This document shows, piece by piece, positions 1-9,542 of a stretch of DNA of 64,000 nt. Position numbers and translations under genes: made by a program. Numbering within the stretch: the first letter of the stretch is position 1; each line of letters starts with the position of its first letter. The DNA is from Delphinapterus leucas (Eukaryota; Chordata; Mammalia; Artiodactyla; Monodontidae): NCBI RefSeq assembly GCF_002288925.2, contig NW_022098000.1, positions 17,988,889-18,052,888 on the forward strand, read 5' to 3'. The notes beneath the pieces are model-generated. The model made no database searches. It was given only the letters and a program-made list of their open reading frames with translations, and had not been told where the DNA came from.

Positions 1-1017
1 TTGTGTTTTGCTAAAGTGCCGTGTCCTGGACTTGGGTTAAGTGTTTTGTCCACAGCTTTGTTTCCTTAAACTAGTTCATTTAAGAACTTGCCGTTCTCTG
101 GCCTAAGAAGGAGTATCAGCCATTCTGCAACAGATTGCAAGATTAAGTGCATGGGCATGGTTTGATCAAGTCTCCATGATGACATTCTACAAAGAAGACA
201 TTCTTGGATAAGATCAAATGGGAATAGGATTGCAAGGCAGGCATGGTTCTGGAAGCTTCCTTCTCTCTTGGATAGTAAAAGAGGGATGATTTGAAAAAAT
301 AAAATAGCCGATCATTTGAAGGTATGACACCTTTGTCTCACTCCCAGGAACAGTGAGGTGATTAAATTAGTTCCTTTTTCTTTTTCACCTGCAGCACTAT
401 GAAAAGTGGCCCTGACCTTGAATTGCCCATCATACATGTGCCTTAGGAGTTCACACCTGTAATGTTCTCATTATACCATAAGCTCTTCCATGCAGGGGAA
501 TGGACAGAGAAACAACTTCATTAGCAAAAGAAAATTGGACCCAGAATCATTTAAGCAATGGAAATTTAGGCAGTATAATCACATACCCCCAATTCACCAT
601 CCCACACACACACTGCCTCACCCCGTCAAGGGCCTTTAGGGTTTTTTTGGATGATTGGTCTTTGGTGCCCTGCCTACATCAACTGATCTAAGGAAAAAGG
701 GATTTTTTTTCTTTAGAGGGAATTTTCCCTTCTGATTCGATCTTTTTCACTTTTATTCTCCACAGCACTTACTATGTATAGTATTTGACAAAAGATGTCC
801 CAAAGGTCTTAGTGCAATTTTAAATGTTCATCCTTTCAGAAGTATATACGTTACAAACTTTAGAAACCATTTGAAAGTTCAGTTTTTTTACTTCTTCATG
901 CAATTACTACATTTTTAATGTTTTAGAATAATTCATATTTAATTTTAATTTTTGTCCCTCTAATTGAAGTTAGCAAACATTGACCAAAACAAACAAACAA
1001 ACAAAAATGAAAACATT
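1..1017. other. No gene or repeat recognised
   Basis: I recognise no repeat family and no coding structure in this first kilobase. It is AT-rich in its second half. A pyrimidine tract followed by an AG at about 367-393 resembles a 3' splice site, but no open frame with a matching donor follows it, so I do not call an exon. Confidence 0.4.
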
Positions 1018-1027
1018 AGTCATTCAA

Positions 1028-1174
1028 TGGAATTCCCTGGCTGTCCAGTGGTTAGGACTTGGTGCTTTCACTCCCATGGCCCAGGTTCAACCCCTGGTCC
1101 GGGAACTAAGATCCCACAAGCCGCCTACAAGCCACGTGGTACAGCCAAAAACACAAAAAACAAACAAAAAACAA
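1028..1174 (+). mobile_element. CHR-type SINE, short form
   Basis: This is a tRNA-Glu-derived SINE, a non-autonomous element transcribed by RNA polymerase III and mobilised by L1 proteins. The head copies tRNA-Glu: an A-box-like TGGCTGTCCAGTGG, then a B-box-like GGTTCAACCCC near 1084, then a non-tRNA segment and an A-rich tail. A perfect 10-bp target site duplication, agtcattcaa, lies at 1018-1027 and 1175-1184, so both ends of the insertion are intact. Its divergence from the tRNA consensus suggests it is not recent. Only the name of the exact subfamily is uncertain. Confidence 0.93.
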
Positions 1175-1184
1175 AGTCATTCAA

Positions 1185-1852
1185 AATGCACCAAAATGCA
1201 TAAAGGTAAAGAAATTGAAATACTAACACTTTCAAATGATTTTTTTGTTGCTTGTAACATATATACTCTTGAAGTAATGAAAGCTTGAAACCACTTTAAG
1301 ATTTTGGGGACATTCTGCTCACACTATACCTTAGCCTCAATTGAAGTAGCTTGCTTGCATCTGAAGTCACTTTTAAAGCAGCACGAACTTTGCTTGGAAA
1401 ATAATCATTTTATGGAATTATCTGAACTATTCAAAAGCCTTAGAGTAATCAACAATGTGGTTGTCACTTTGTGAGATTTTCAGCCGTCTCTCTTCACACC
1501 ACTAAAACTAATATTAAATAAAAGATTCATAATGATGAACACAATGGATATTTGTATCCTAATGTAGTCTTTTCTAGAACTGATTTATGAATGGGGTTGT
1601 TTGAAAACCCATCCTCCTCTTATGTCTTTTCCAAATCAGTTAGACCCTGTTTTTAATATAGAAACATTTACTGCTTTTAAAATTAAGGATTGTAAATGAG
1701 TTGATTGGCTGCTAAAATGGTATTTTATGCAATTTTTCTCTTAGAAGTAAGTGTAAAAATGAGTTTCATTTTAAGGCATTAAATTCCTGTTTCCCTAATA
1801 AAATAAGTATATCTGTTTACAAGCAATTTAAAAAAATAACTGCACCCTAATT
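1185..1852. other. No gene or repeat recognised
   Basis: AT-rich sequence between two SINEs. I see no known repeat and no credible open frame. Confidence 0.4.
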
Positions 1853-1860
1853 CCTATTGC

Positions 1861-1977
1861 TTTTTTTTTTGGCCGCGCCACACGGCTTGTGGAATCTTAG
1901 TTCCCCAACCAGGAATTGAATCCGAGCCCTTGGCAGTGAAAGCACCAAGTCCTAACCACTGGACCACTAGGGAATTC
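1861..1977 (-). mobile_element. CHR-type SINE, short form
   Basis: Read on the minus strand it begins with GGGAATTCCC, carries the tRNA-Glu head and ends in a poly-A of about ten (the T run at 1861-1870). An 8-bp duplication cctattgc at 1853-1860 and 1978-1985 brackets it. It is the same short class as the copy at 1028, in opposite orientation. Confidence 0.92.
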
Positions 1978-2124
1978 CCTATTGCAAATTCTCCTGTCAG
2001 GTGGGCTGAAGACAGAGGGATTTGCAAGGCAGAGAACAAAATTTAATGATGGGGAAGCCAGGGGTAGAAGGTTGAGTGTTATCTCTGGGGAACTCAGAGA
2101 ACGGTATAACTTGAAATTTCACAG

Positions 2125-2335
2125 GTCATAAGCTCTTAGTTTGAGTGATTACTATATGCCAGATGTTTTCACAAATATCATCCTACATTAATCTTATGAG
2201 TCAGGAATCCTTAATCATATTTTACAGATGAAGAGACAAATATTCAGAGGCAAGTGACTGGTCCAAGCTCACACAGCCAAGCAGTAAAGCTAGAATCCTA
2301 CCCAGCTGCTTGGCAATGACTCCTGCTGGTGGCAG
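2125..2335 (+). mobile_element. MIR
   Basis: An ancient tRNA-derived mammalian SINE. The core is clear: TTTTACAGATGAAGAGACAA followed by a CAAGTGACTGGTCCAAG block and CACACAGCCAAGCAGTAAAG, which match the MIR core and its downstream CACACAGCTAGTAAGTGGCAG. The ends are degenerate and no target duplication survives, as expected for its age. Confidence 0.85.
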
Positions 2336-2449
2336 AAACTAAGACCCAGTTTGAGAAATGCAACTTTATTCAGCTCAGATCAGGAAAGAACCTGAGATCC
2401 ATCCTCCCTTTACCTCCAACCCTCGCTGAAGACAGATCTCTAAATTCAC

Positions 2450-3290
2450 TATGTACACTGCCCCCAGCCATTATATATCCACACTATTGAAAGTTTTTCA
2501 AATTTGTTTGTTTGGCTTTTTCTACCTTTTGACCCCATTCACACATTTCTCCCACCCCTACCCTCCACCTCTGGCAATCACCAATCTGTCCTCTGTATCT
2601 ATGTGCTTGTCTTTTGGGAGTTTTGTTTTGTTTTTTAATTTATTTTTGGTTACGTTGGGTCTTTGTTGCTGCGCGCAGTCTTTCTCTAGTTGCAGCGAAA
2701 AGGGGCTACTCTCCGTTGCAGTGCGCGGGCTTCTCATTGCAGCGGCTTCTCTTATTGCGGAGCACGGGCTCTAGGCATGCAGGCTTCAGTAGTTGTGGTG
2801 TGCGGGCTCAGTAGTTGTGGCCCACGGAACTTAGTTGCTCTGCGGCATGTGGGATCTTCCCGGACCAGGGCTTGAACCCGTGTCCCTTGCATTGGCAGAC
2901 GGATTCTTAACCACTGCGCCACCAGGGAAGTCCCTGTTTTGTTTTTTTAGATTCCACATATAAGAGAGTCATATGGTATTTGTCTTTATCTGTCTGACTT
3001 ATTTCACTTAGCATAATGCCTTCGAGTTCCATCCATGTTGTTATATTGCCAATGGCAAGATTTCCTTCTTTTTTATGGTCCATCCATGTTGCTGCAAATG
3101 GCAAGCTTTACTTCGTTTTTACACACATACTAGAATTTCCTTATCCATTCATCCATTGATGGACACTTAGGCTGTTTCCATACCTTGGCTATTGCAAATA
3201 GTACTGCAGTGAACATGGGGCTGCAGATATCTTTTTGGATTAGTGTTTTCATTTTCTTTGGATAAATACCCAGAAGTGGGATTGCTGGTA
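2450..3290 (-). mobile_element. L1M fragment, split by a SINE
   Basis: On the minus strand this is the end of L1 ORF2 and the 3' UTR of an old L1. The ORF2 part (2948-3290) carries, in antisense, the familiar blocks CTGACTTATTTCACTTAGCA and CCATTGATGGACACTTAGG. The 3' UTR part (2450-2623) contains CCACCTCTGGCAATCACCAA. A full-length SINE at 2637-2934 interrupts it. There is also a small internal disorder near 3060-3100, where the CCATCCATGTTG block recurs. The element is 5' truncated and non-functional. Confidence 0.82.
2637..2934 (-). mobile_element. CHR-type SINE, long form
   Basis: A full-length copy of about 300 bp, inserted into the older L1 around it. The minus strand begins GGACTTCCCTGGTGGCGCAG, contains the B-box region at about 2865-2890 and a long non-tRNA body of repeated CACAACTACTGAGCC-type units. 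The duplication tgttttgttttttt, ragged at the end, lies at 2624-2636 and 2935-2948. This dates the SINE after the L1. Confidence 0.93.
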
Positions 3291-3524
3291 GTTCTTATTT
3301 CTTATTCGTGTTTGTGTTACCTCACAGCACTTGGAACAATACTCTTCAAACAGGGGCTTGAGAAACATTTGCCTGCTTAATTCAAGATTAGTAGTAAATC
3401 CAAACTTTTTTCTGGGATACTTTGACTTGAGCTGATATAAAAACAAGAATATGTTTGGGAAACTTACCCCCCAGGAATTTATATTCCAAGAGAGAAAGGA
3501 AGGGGAGAAAGAGAATTATGTAGT

Positions 3525-3600
3525 CTTTTCCTTCCTTCCTTTTTTCCTTCCTTCTTACTTTCCTTCTCTTCTTTTTCTCCGTCTCTCTCTCCTTATTGTT
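3525..3600. repeat. Pyrimidine-rich simple repeat
   Basis: A stretch of CCTT and TTCTC units on the plus strand, interrupted and imperfect. It is a low-complexity tract and not part of a recognised element. Confidence 0.8.
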
Positions 3601-3737
3601 TTTGGTTTGGTATGACACCTGTTATACACACTGAAACTTTTCCTTAGAAACATGTCAACATGTTTATTAAAATCTTTTTGGTATATCTGTACTTTCTAAA
3701 TATCTTTAGACTGTCATAGCACTCTTTAAAAAATCAG

Positions 3738-3795
3738 AAGGAAGGGGTGAAGGGAGGGACCGAGGGAGGGAAAGCTAGAAAGGAACGAGAAAGAG
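3738..3795. repeat. Purine-rich simple repeat
   Basis: Imperfect GGAAGG and GAGGGA units. The strand bias is opposite to that of the pyrimidine tract 140 bases upstream. Confidence 0.7.
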
Positions 3796-4225
3796 CGCTA
3801 ACTACAGGCTAGGCAACTTGCTAGGTAGATCTCATTTGTTAATTTGTGCATTTGTGAGCTGGATAATTTTATCCACATTTACATGCAAGAAAAACTCAAG
3901 TGTGAAGAAATGTAACTTCTTACATTGTAAGAAGTAAATCTTCTTTCCCCATATAGGTCATTACTCCAACTCCTCTTTCTAAAATAGCAATCCGTGTTAT
4001 TTTCCGTACTCTTCCCTGTTTTATTTTTAATCAGCATTTTTCTTTACCTGGCACTGTATTTTATCTTTATGTGTTTACGTTATCGTGTTCTGTCTCCCTG
4101 ATAAGAATTTAAGCTTTGTACTTACATCTTACAATGTACTTAGATACCTAAGTTACACAGGTGTGAAGTTTCAGAATCAAGACTTGAACCCAGGCTTGCC
4201 TAGCTGGCCTACTCTTTGGATTATT
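3795..4225 (+). mobile_element. MIR, broken by a templated insertion
   Basis: The left half (about 3795-3918) carries the MIR core in degraded form (ATCCACATTTACATGCAAGA, then the TGTGAAGAAATGTAACTT end). The right half (about 4142-4225) resumes with AAGTTACACAGG and GACTTGAACCCAGGCTTGCC. The normal MIR would join these directly; about 220 bases of foreign sequence (3919-4141) sit between them, described separately. The MIR call rests on both halves lining up in order and orientation. Confidence 0.7.
3940..4126. repeat. Copy of an L1/L2 junction found 1.6 kb away
   Basis: These 187 bases match 5578-5762 almost base for base. The match starts in the last bases of an L1 3' fragment (CTTCTTTCCCCATATAGG) and runs through L2 sequence (CTGATAAGAATTTAAGC). 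At 5.6 kb the match sits in a natural context, an L1 inserted in an L2; here it sits alone inside a MIR. The 12-bp sequence tacattgtaaga at 3931-3942 reappears inverted at about 4127-4138, flanking the insert. Confidence 0.85.
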
Positions 4226-4271
4226 TTGTACAATAAACCAGAGTGGTGAGATTTGTCTCAAAAGTTACATT

Positions 4272-4399
4272 CGGGAAGTTCCCTGGCGGTCCAGTAGTTA
4301 GGTCTCCGTGCTTTCACCACCAGTGCCCAGGTTCAGTCTCTGGTTGGGGAACTAAGATCCCACAAGCTGTGCAGCACGGCCAAAAAAAAAAAAAAAAAA
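4272..4399 (+). mobile_element. CHR-type SINE, short form
   Basis: It has the tRNA-Glu head (CCCTGGCGGTCCAGTAGTTA), the GGAACTAAGATCCCACAAGC segment and a poly-A of 18. A 7-bp duplication ttacatt at 4265-4271 and 4400-4406 is short, so the exact ends are good to a few bases. Confidence 0.9.
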
Positions 4400-4406
4400 T
4401 TACATT

Positions 4407-5254
4407 TGGTTTTTGTAATTATGTTGTCGTTAATATTGGGCTTTGCCTTTTCAGTCCTCAGTTTTGACCAGTGTAATGACCAGATTTAAAACCTGTGGCC
4501 CATTTTTCAGCCTCAAAGATGAGCTCCCCAACCCTCTGGCATTTCAGCTGCAAGAGCAGGCGGGGCTGGGCCACCTGGTAAGGACAGTCAAGGACGTCCC
4601 CTCTGGCCCCTGGACCAGGCAGAAGGTGCGAGCAGCAGTGGTGTGGAAGCTGATTCCCAGGGGTGTCGGACTCTTCTTCTTGCTCTGTTTTGTTTCTTTA
4701 CCCTTCCTTGAATCACATGTTCTCAGCTTCACCTTCCAAGCTTTCTCCCACCTCCCCCTGACCTCACTTACACTTTAGAGTCCTTCTTCATCCCCTATGT
4801 CCAAGATGCTAATCATGGAACAAAAAAGCAACAATAGGAGAAGTGAACCAAACCAGACAATGGAGAAGAAAGCCAAATATCTTTCCAAATATAAGAGGAA
4901 GAAGCAAATCCTCTGCAAGAGGCTGTCATGGGGTGATGACTTGGGTATCAGAACTTGGGAAGGGATGGTTCCTTTCGACTCCTGCAGGAAGATTGAGCTG
5001 GTCCGACGCAGAGGCTGGGATCTTGAGAAATAAAGACTTGCCCGAGGTGGGGACTCTCAGGACCACAGAAGGATGCAAGCGGCCATGATCAGTTACACCT
5101 TCAGGGGATACAGGAGGGCTTCTCAGCAGAGATGACACACGAGGATGGCTTTCCTGAAGGCAGCTTAGCTGTGCCGTTGAGACGAGGAGAGGGGCATCTG
5201 TCTCCCCCACCAGAGGAACAGCCAAGCAAAGACAGAAGGTCCTCTAAGACTCTC
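4407..5254. other. No gene or repeat recognised
   Basis: GC-richer, unique-looking sequence. It holds overlapping open frames of 60-111 codons on both strands (the longest is 4443-4778, plus strand). None has a family I recognise, a start context that favours it, or splice signals. I treat them as chance frames. Confidence 0.4.
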
Positions 5255-5762
5255 TGGGGTACAACCCCTGGAAACCTGTCCTACCAGTCCTTTCCAGGCT
5301 CACTCCTCTCCAGCCACACCCACTTCCCCGGCAGGTTCTCAAACTCACTACCCAGATCCTGCCCCAGGGCTTTTGCACTTCCTCCCCTCCTCCCCAGCCT
5401 ATCTCTTTCCTCCTCCCTCACTGCTCACGTGCCACTCCTCAGAGAAGCCCTCTCCAACTCCTCTTTCCTTTTTTTTTTTTAATTTTTATTGGAGTATAGG
5501 TGATTTACAATGTTGTGTAGTTTCTGCTGTACAGCAAAGTGAATCAGTTACATGTATACATATATCCCCTCTTTTTTTAGCTTCTTTCCCCATATAGGTC
5601 ATTACTGCAGCTTCTCGTTCTAAAATAACAATCCTTGTTATTTTCCGTACTCTTCCCTGTTTTATTTTTATCAGCATTTTTCTTTACCTGGCATTGTATT
5701 TTATCTTTATGTGTTTACCTTATCATGTTCTGTCTCCCTGATAAGAATTTAAGCCCTGTACT
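5255..5762 (+). mobile_element. L2, split by an L1 3' fragment
   Basis: Mammalian-wide LINE2. The left part (to 5467) has GGGCTTTTGCACTTCC and GAGAAGCCCTCTCCAAC, the usual L2 region upstream of its end. The right part (from 5606) has TTCTAAAATAACA and ATTTTTCTTTACCTGGC, then CTGATAAGAATTTAAGC. A truncated L1 occupies 5468-5605 between them. This is the natural locus of the sequence that was copied into the MIR at 3940. Confidence 0.8.
5468..5605 (-). mobile_element. L1 3' end, 5' truncated
   Basis: On the minus strand this is the last 130 bases of an artiodactyl/cetacean L1 3' UTR plus its poly-A (T run at 5468-5480). The block GCTGTACAGCAAAGTGAATC is diagnostic and recurs in seven other short L1 tails in this window. 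The target duplication tccaactcctcttt is clear at 5452-5467 but diverged at the far side (about 5605-5620). The copy at 3970-3990 preserves the undiverged form. Confidence 0.85.
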
Positions 5763-6344
5763 TACACAACGTTTTCCTCTAGCTTCTTAGCAGACCTGGA
5801 AAGATTCCCCTTTTCTGCATTGGCCACGTAACTTTCCCTCTGCCTTAGAATTCCATCACCCAGAGGGCATTGCATAAAAACTCTTCCCACTCAGGGCAAA
5901 TGGTCCTCACAATTCATTTGTGAATCCAAAGGAGATTGCCTTATCCCCGTTTAACCTTTGCTATCTTTTTTTCCTTGGACGTTATCATCTCAAAATGAAT
6001 CATTCTACCTCTCCCTTACCTGTCTGTGCCCTGGTCTGTGGCAAGCTGTCTGCTCTAATGCTGAGGGCCTGCTTCAGATCTGGGGCAAAAAACGTAAGGT
6101 GGGACCCGCTGGCACGGTTGTGTTTTTCTCCAGACTGGTCGAGCTGCTTGGATGCAAGCACATGGAGGACTGGGTGAAGTTGTAGCCTACAACAGAAGGG
6201 AGAAGCAGGGTGTGGAGGGTGCCTGCAATGGGGGCCTCACAGAGGTGGGTCCCGGAATCTACGCTGAGGAAGTGAGGGCATGGGGACAGATGGCAGGTGA
6301 TTGGGGTAGGTGGAGGAGCCTCTCCGCCCCACCCAAAGCCACGT
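5763..6344. other. No gene or repeat recognised
   Basis: Short overlapping frames only (60-85 codons). No family or splice structure is visible. Confidence 0.4.
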
Positions 6345-6755
6345 CCTAATTCCCAGAACCTGTGATGGTTACCTCATAAAGCAAAAGAAACTCTGCAGAT
6401 GTGATGACGTCAAGGATCTTGAGATGGGGGGAGATTACTCGGGGTTGTCTGGTGGGTCATAAATGTGGTCACAAGGGTTTTTAGAAGAGGGAGGTAAGAA
6501 GGTCAAAGGATCGAGGAGGAAGTGTGATGGCAGAAGCAGAGGTTAGAGTGATGCGCTTTGAAGATGGACGAAGGCCACGAGTGCAGGAGTGTAGGTGGCT
6601 TCTAGATGCTAAAAAACACAAGGAAATGGATTCTCCCCAGAGCTTCTAGGAGGAACCAGCCGTGCTGACACCTTGACTTTAGCTCAGTGAGACTGATTTA
6701 AAAATTCTGACTGCACCATTGTAAGAGAAGAAATTTGTGTCGTTTTAAGCATCCT
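6345..6755 (+). mobile_element. MaLR/MLT-type LTR remnant
   Basis: An old solo LTR. The sequence runs through AACTCTGCAGATGTGATGAC, AAGGATCTTGAGATGG, GGTTAGAGTGATGCGCTTTG and the TGCTGACACCTTGAC block, and ends in GAAGAAATTTGTGTCGTTTTAAGC-like sequence. These landmarks are typical of mammalian MaLR LTRs in this order. Divergence is high and the 5' end is indistinct. It is the same broad class as the LTR at 52200. A perfect CRE palindrome TGACGTCA lies inside it at 6405-6412. Confidence 0.65.
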
Positions 6756-6924
6756 CCCTCCAGAAAGAGTTCTGCCCTAAGGCTGTGTGAGAACTGTCAA
6801 GTCCCAGGGTGTCCCCTGAATTTAATCAAGAAGCCACTTTCATTGCATCGTAATCCTCAACCTCATCCTTCTCACCATCCTCACCATTAGCATCTTCAGG
6901 CTCACCTTCACTGCCCCCAACCTC

Positions 6925-7095
6925 AGCAACAGTTAGTATTTACTGAGCTCTTGCCACATACCGGGTTCCTTGATAAGTGTTTTATATGCATTATTTAAAT
7001 TTCCTATCTATAATAACCCTCCATGGAAGATACTATTATTACCCTTATTTGAGAGATGAAGAAAATGAGATTGAAAGTTAACTTATTGGACAGAG
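6925..7095 (+). mobile_element. MIR
   Basis: The order TTAGTATTTACTGAGCTCTT, then a CTATTATTACCCTTATTTGAGAGATGAAG-type core, matches MIR. The right end is lost after GATTGAAAGTTAAC. Confidence 0.82.
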
Positions 7096-7367
7096 GTTTC
7101 ATAGGCTGTCTACCAGGTAGAGAAATGCACATATTTCCTGTTTCATGGTTTGCCAAATTGTGCTAAACAGGGTTCGAGATCGGAAGTAGGGGAGCCAGTG
7201 GGGTAAAGGATCTGATCCCTTAGTATATCCCTTTCTTATGTCTGCCTCCCTTTTGGGGATTTGGGGTGGGGGAACAAACACCCCATCCACTAGAACCAAG
7301 CTAAGATAGAGCCCTAGTCCCTGATCCATGACTCTGGCAATGGGTCCCTGGAAGACACTCCAGTAAT

Positions 7368-7610
7368 AATAATAATCACCATTTGCAAACCTACTATGTC
7401 CTGGGCACGCCATAAATGGAATTTCTAATCTTCACAACTATCCTGTAGAGTAGGTGTTTTGACTGACATTTTATCGATGAGAAAACTAAATCTCAGGTAG
7501 GTTAAAGGACTGCCCAAGTTTACCTGGCTATTATACTTAGGAAGTGGCTAAGTCAAGATTCCAACCAAAGTGTAATATCACAGTCCATAGTGTTTCAATT
7601 ACATACTTTC
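7368..7610 (+). mobile_element. MIR
   Basis: A second, better preserved MIR in the same orientation 270 bases on: ACCTACTATGTCCTGGGCAC, ATTTTATCGATGAGAAAACT, then GACTGCCCAAGTTTACCTGG and GGAAGTGGCTAAGTCAAGAT. Nearly the full length of about 240 bp is present. Confidence 0.85.
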
Positions 7611-7912
7611 TGTACTCAACTCCCACAAACAGGGTATATCTTGAGGTCCATTCAGGCTTACACTCACCTTTGGCTTCAGTATCTGGTCTTGTCTTGGTTT
7701 AACTGGGGCCTCAGTGGGTGCTGGGACTACTGTAGTTCAGATTTCTGCTGAACTGGACTCTTCATAGGTGGTGTTCTAGCTTTTGAACCCAGATCGTAAC
7801 TACCCCAACCTTGGGGTTGGTTGCTTGGCTGGCGTCTTGGCCAAACAAACCTCAGTATTTCATTCTGAGATAGTCACAGGTTCCAGGAATGCGGACATGG
7901 ACATCTTTTATT
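7611..7912. other. No gene or repeat recognised
   Basis: Three hundred bases of unique-looking sequence with no significant open frame. Confidence 0.4.
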
Positions 7913-7929
7913 AATTATTCAGCTACCAC

Positions 7930-8125
7930 CAAGGTGGGGAAGGTGGGAGGGGGTGATGAATTGGGAGACCAGGATTGACATATATACACTAATATGCATA
8001 AAATGGATAACTAATAAGAACCTGCTGTATAGCACAGGAAACTCCACTTTGCTGTACAGTAGAAACTAACACAACATTGTAACACAACTCTACCCTGATT
8101 AAAAAAAAAAAAAAGGAAAAAAGAA
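7930..8125 (+). mobile_element. L1 3' end, 5' truncated
   Basis: A 196-bp L1 tail with TGCTGTATAGCACAGGAAAC and AACTAACACAACATTGTAAC, ending in a poly-A with a few G interruptions. A perfect 17-bp duplication, aattattcagctaccac, at 7913-7929 and 8126-8142 makes this one of the cleanest insertions in the window. Confidence 0.95.
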
Positions 8126-8277
8126 AATTATTCAGCTACCACGGCAGGTAACGCAGATCAACTCAACCCTGGACCTGGCGCCCAGGTCCCTGCTGTCCAA
8201 ATGTGGCTCTGGAGTCCACATCTCATCTTACTGTACACTTTGTCCCCCTGTCACAACCGGCCAAACTGTCCAGAAAT

Positions 8278-8985
8278 TCAACAGTAAATAGTTATAGAAT
8301 GCCTACTACGTGCCAGTCACTGCGAGAGGCTCCAGGGATTCCAGAGAACCCACTCTTCCATCACGGGTGGGAAGCAGAGGGTAAAAAACAAGTAAAAAGA
8401 GAATTAAGTAAAATAATTAGAAGTTTTAGTAAGTTCTACAAAGTAGCAACATTCTGAGTGACATGGGCAAGAACTCTCTGAGGAGGTATGCTTAAAACTG
8501 AGTCCCAGGGGCTTCCCTGGTGGCGCAGTGGTTGAGAGTCCGCCTGCCAATGCAGGGGACACGGGTTCGTGCCCCGGTCCGGGAAGATCCCACATGCCAC
8601 GGAGCAGCTGGGCCCATGAGCCACGGCTGCTGAGCCTGCGCATCCGGAGCCTGTGCTCCGCAACGGGAGAGGCCACAACAGTGAGAGGCCCGCGTACCGC
8701 AAAAAAAAAAAACTGAGTCCCAAAGGAGGAAAAAGAGCAAGAGCACATAAAGAGTGTGGGGAAGAATATTCCAGACGGAGAGAAAAGGCTGCACTAAAGC
8801 CTTTAAAGAATGTGGCCCCTTCAAGGCACTGAAGGAAGGGGAGAATGCCGAAGATGGCCAACAGGGTGGTGGGGGGCCAGATGCTGTGAGCCCCGACAGT
8901 CCTCTGGATGCTATTCTCAGCAAAGTCCATTGAAAGGAGAGTACGGTTTAAGCCAAGAGAGGTTGTCAATGATATGAAAGGACTT
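8278..8985 (-). mobile_element. L2, split by a SINE
   Basis: Antisense L2. The plus strand reads AATGCCTACTACGTGCCAGTCACTG at its left end, which is the reverse of the L2 3' terminus, and then GAACTCTCTGAGGAGGTATG and AATATTCCAGACGGAGAG further in. A young SINE sits at 8508-8708 and its target duplication lies within the L2. The 5' limit near 8985 is approximate. The long frame on the minus strand across here is a SINE/L2 artefact. Confidence 0.75.
8508..8708 (+). mobile_element. CHR-2-type SINE, compact form
   Basis: About 200 bp. After the tRNA-Glu head it carries CCACGGCTGCTGAGCCTGCG and CCTGTGCTCCGCAACGGGAG, lacking the central repeated CACAACTACTGAGCC block of the long copies. That matches known cetacean CHR-2 deletion subfamilies. 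A perfect 14-bp duplication aaaactgagtccca (8494-8507, 8709-8722) and a clean poly-A indicate a relatively recent insertion. Confidence 0.95.
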
Positions 8986-9224
8986 ACTTGCCCTCCAAAC
9001 TCGGGCTGTACAATTCTCCAACAGAAAAATGGAGGACAAAATGCAAGCCACGCCTCAAAGCAGGCTCCCTTCCCTTGATGGAGGAAACTGAATGTTCACT
9101 CAAAGATGTTTCTCTGTACTTGGAAAGGGGTTCCTGGCCTTGTTCCCATGTCTGACACTGCAGCTTCTTTACAACTCAGCCTCAAAGATAGCTTTTTTTT
9201 GCCTTAAACATCATCATGCTCTTT

Positions 9225-9485
9225 CATTATTTCCCAATCTGGGAATCTATCCTAAGGAATAATCATCAATGCAAACAAGAATTTATGTAGGAGACTTATA
9301 GCATCATTGCAATAGTGAAAATTTCACAACCTAAATATCCACCAGGAGGGAAATATTTAAATTATATTATATATTGAAATAATGGAATATTATATAGTTA
9401 TTACAATAATATGTTTCGAGATAATGTCTTTCCATATGTTTAGTTATGTAAAAATCTTTGTAATATAACATGAAATTAATGTAAA
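9225..9485 (+). mobile_element. Old L1M fragment
   Basis: Matches the end of ORF2 and start of the 3' UTR of an ancient L1: CTGGGAATCTATCCTAAGGA, AACCTAAATATCCACCAG, AATGGAATATTATATAGTTA. It is highly decayed, truncated at both ends, and has no target duplication. Confidence 0.72.
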
Positions 9486-9542
9486 TATTAGTTAAGAATA
9501 TTGTACATATATGCATATACATACACACGTTCTCAATTTTAT

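Noticed and set aside
1061..1110. tRNA-Glu gene
   Set aside because: The tRNA-like heads all belong to SINEs with non-tRNA bodies, poly-A tails and target duplications. None folds as a complete, uninterrupted tRNA.
2920..2934. CTCF-like CCACCAGGG sites in many SINE heads
   Set aside because: Only part of the CTCF core is present (the right half is GAAG, not GGCGC), and the string is the tRNA-derived SINE start.
5132..5482. 116-codon Pro/Ser-rich plus-strand frame
   Set aside because: Its second half lies in L2 sequence and it ends in the L1 tail; no domain is visible.
6405..6412. CRE palindromes TGACGTCA at 6405 and 30901
   Set aside because: About one such 8-mer is expected by chance in a window of this size. 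One lies in an LTR, the other at an L1 insertion border; there is no promoter context.
8436..8969. 177-codon minus-strand open frame
   Set aside because: It reads through a compact SINE and antisense L2. The same SINE-derived peptides recur at 27119-27446 and 50471-50827.
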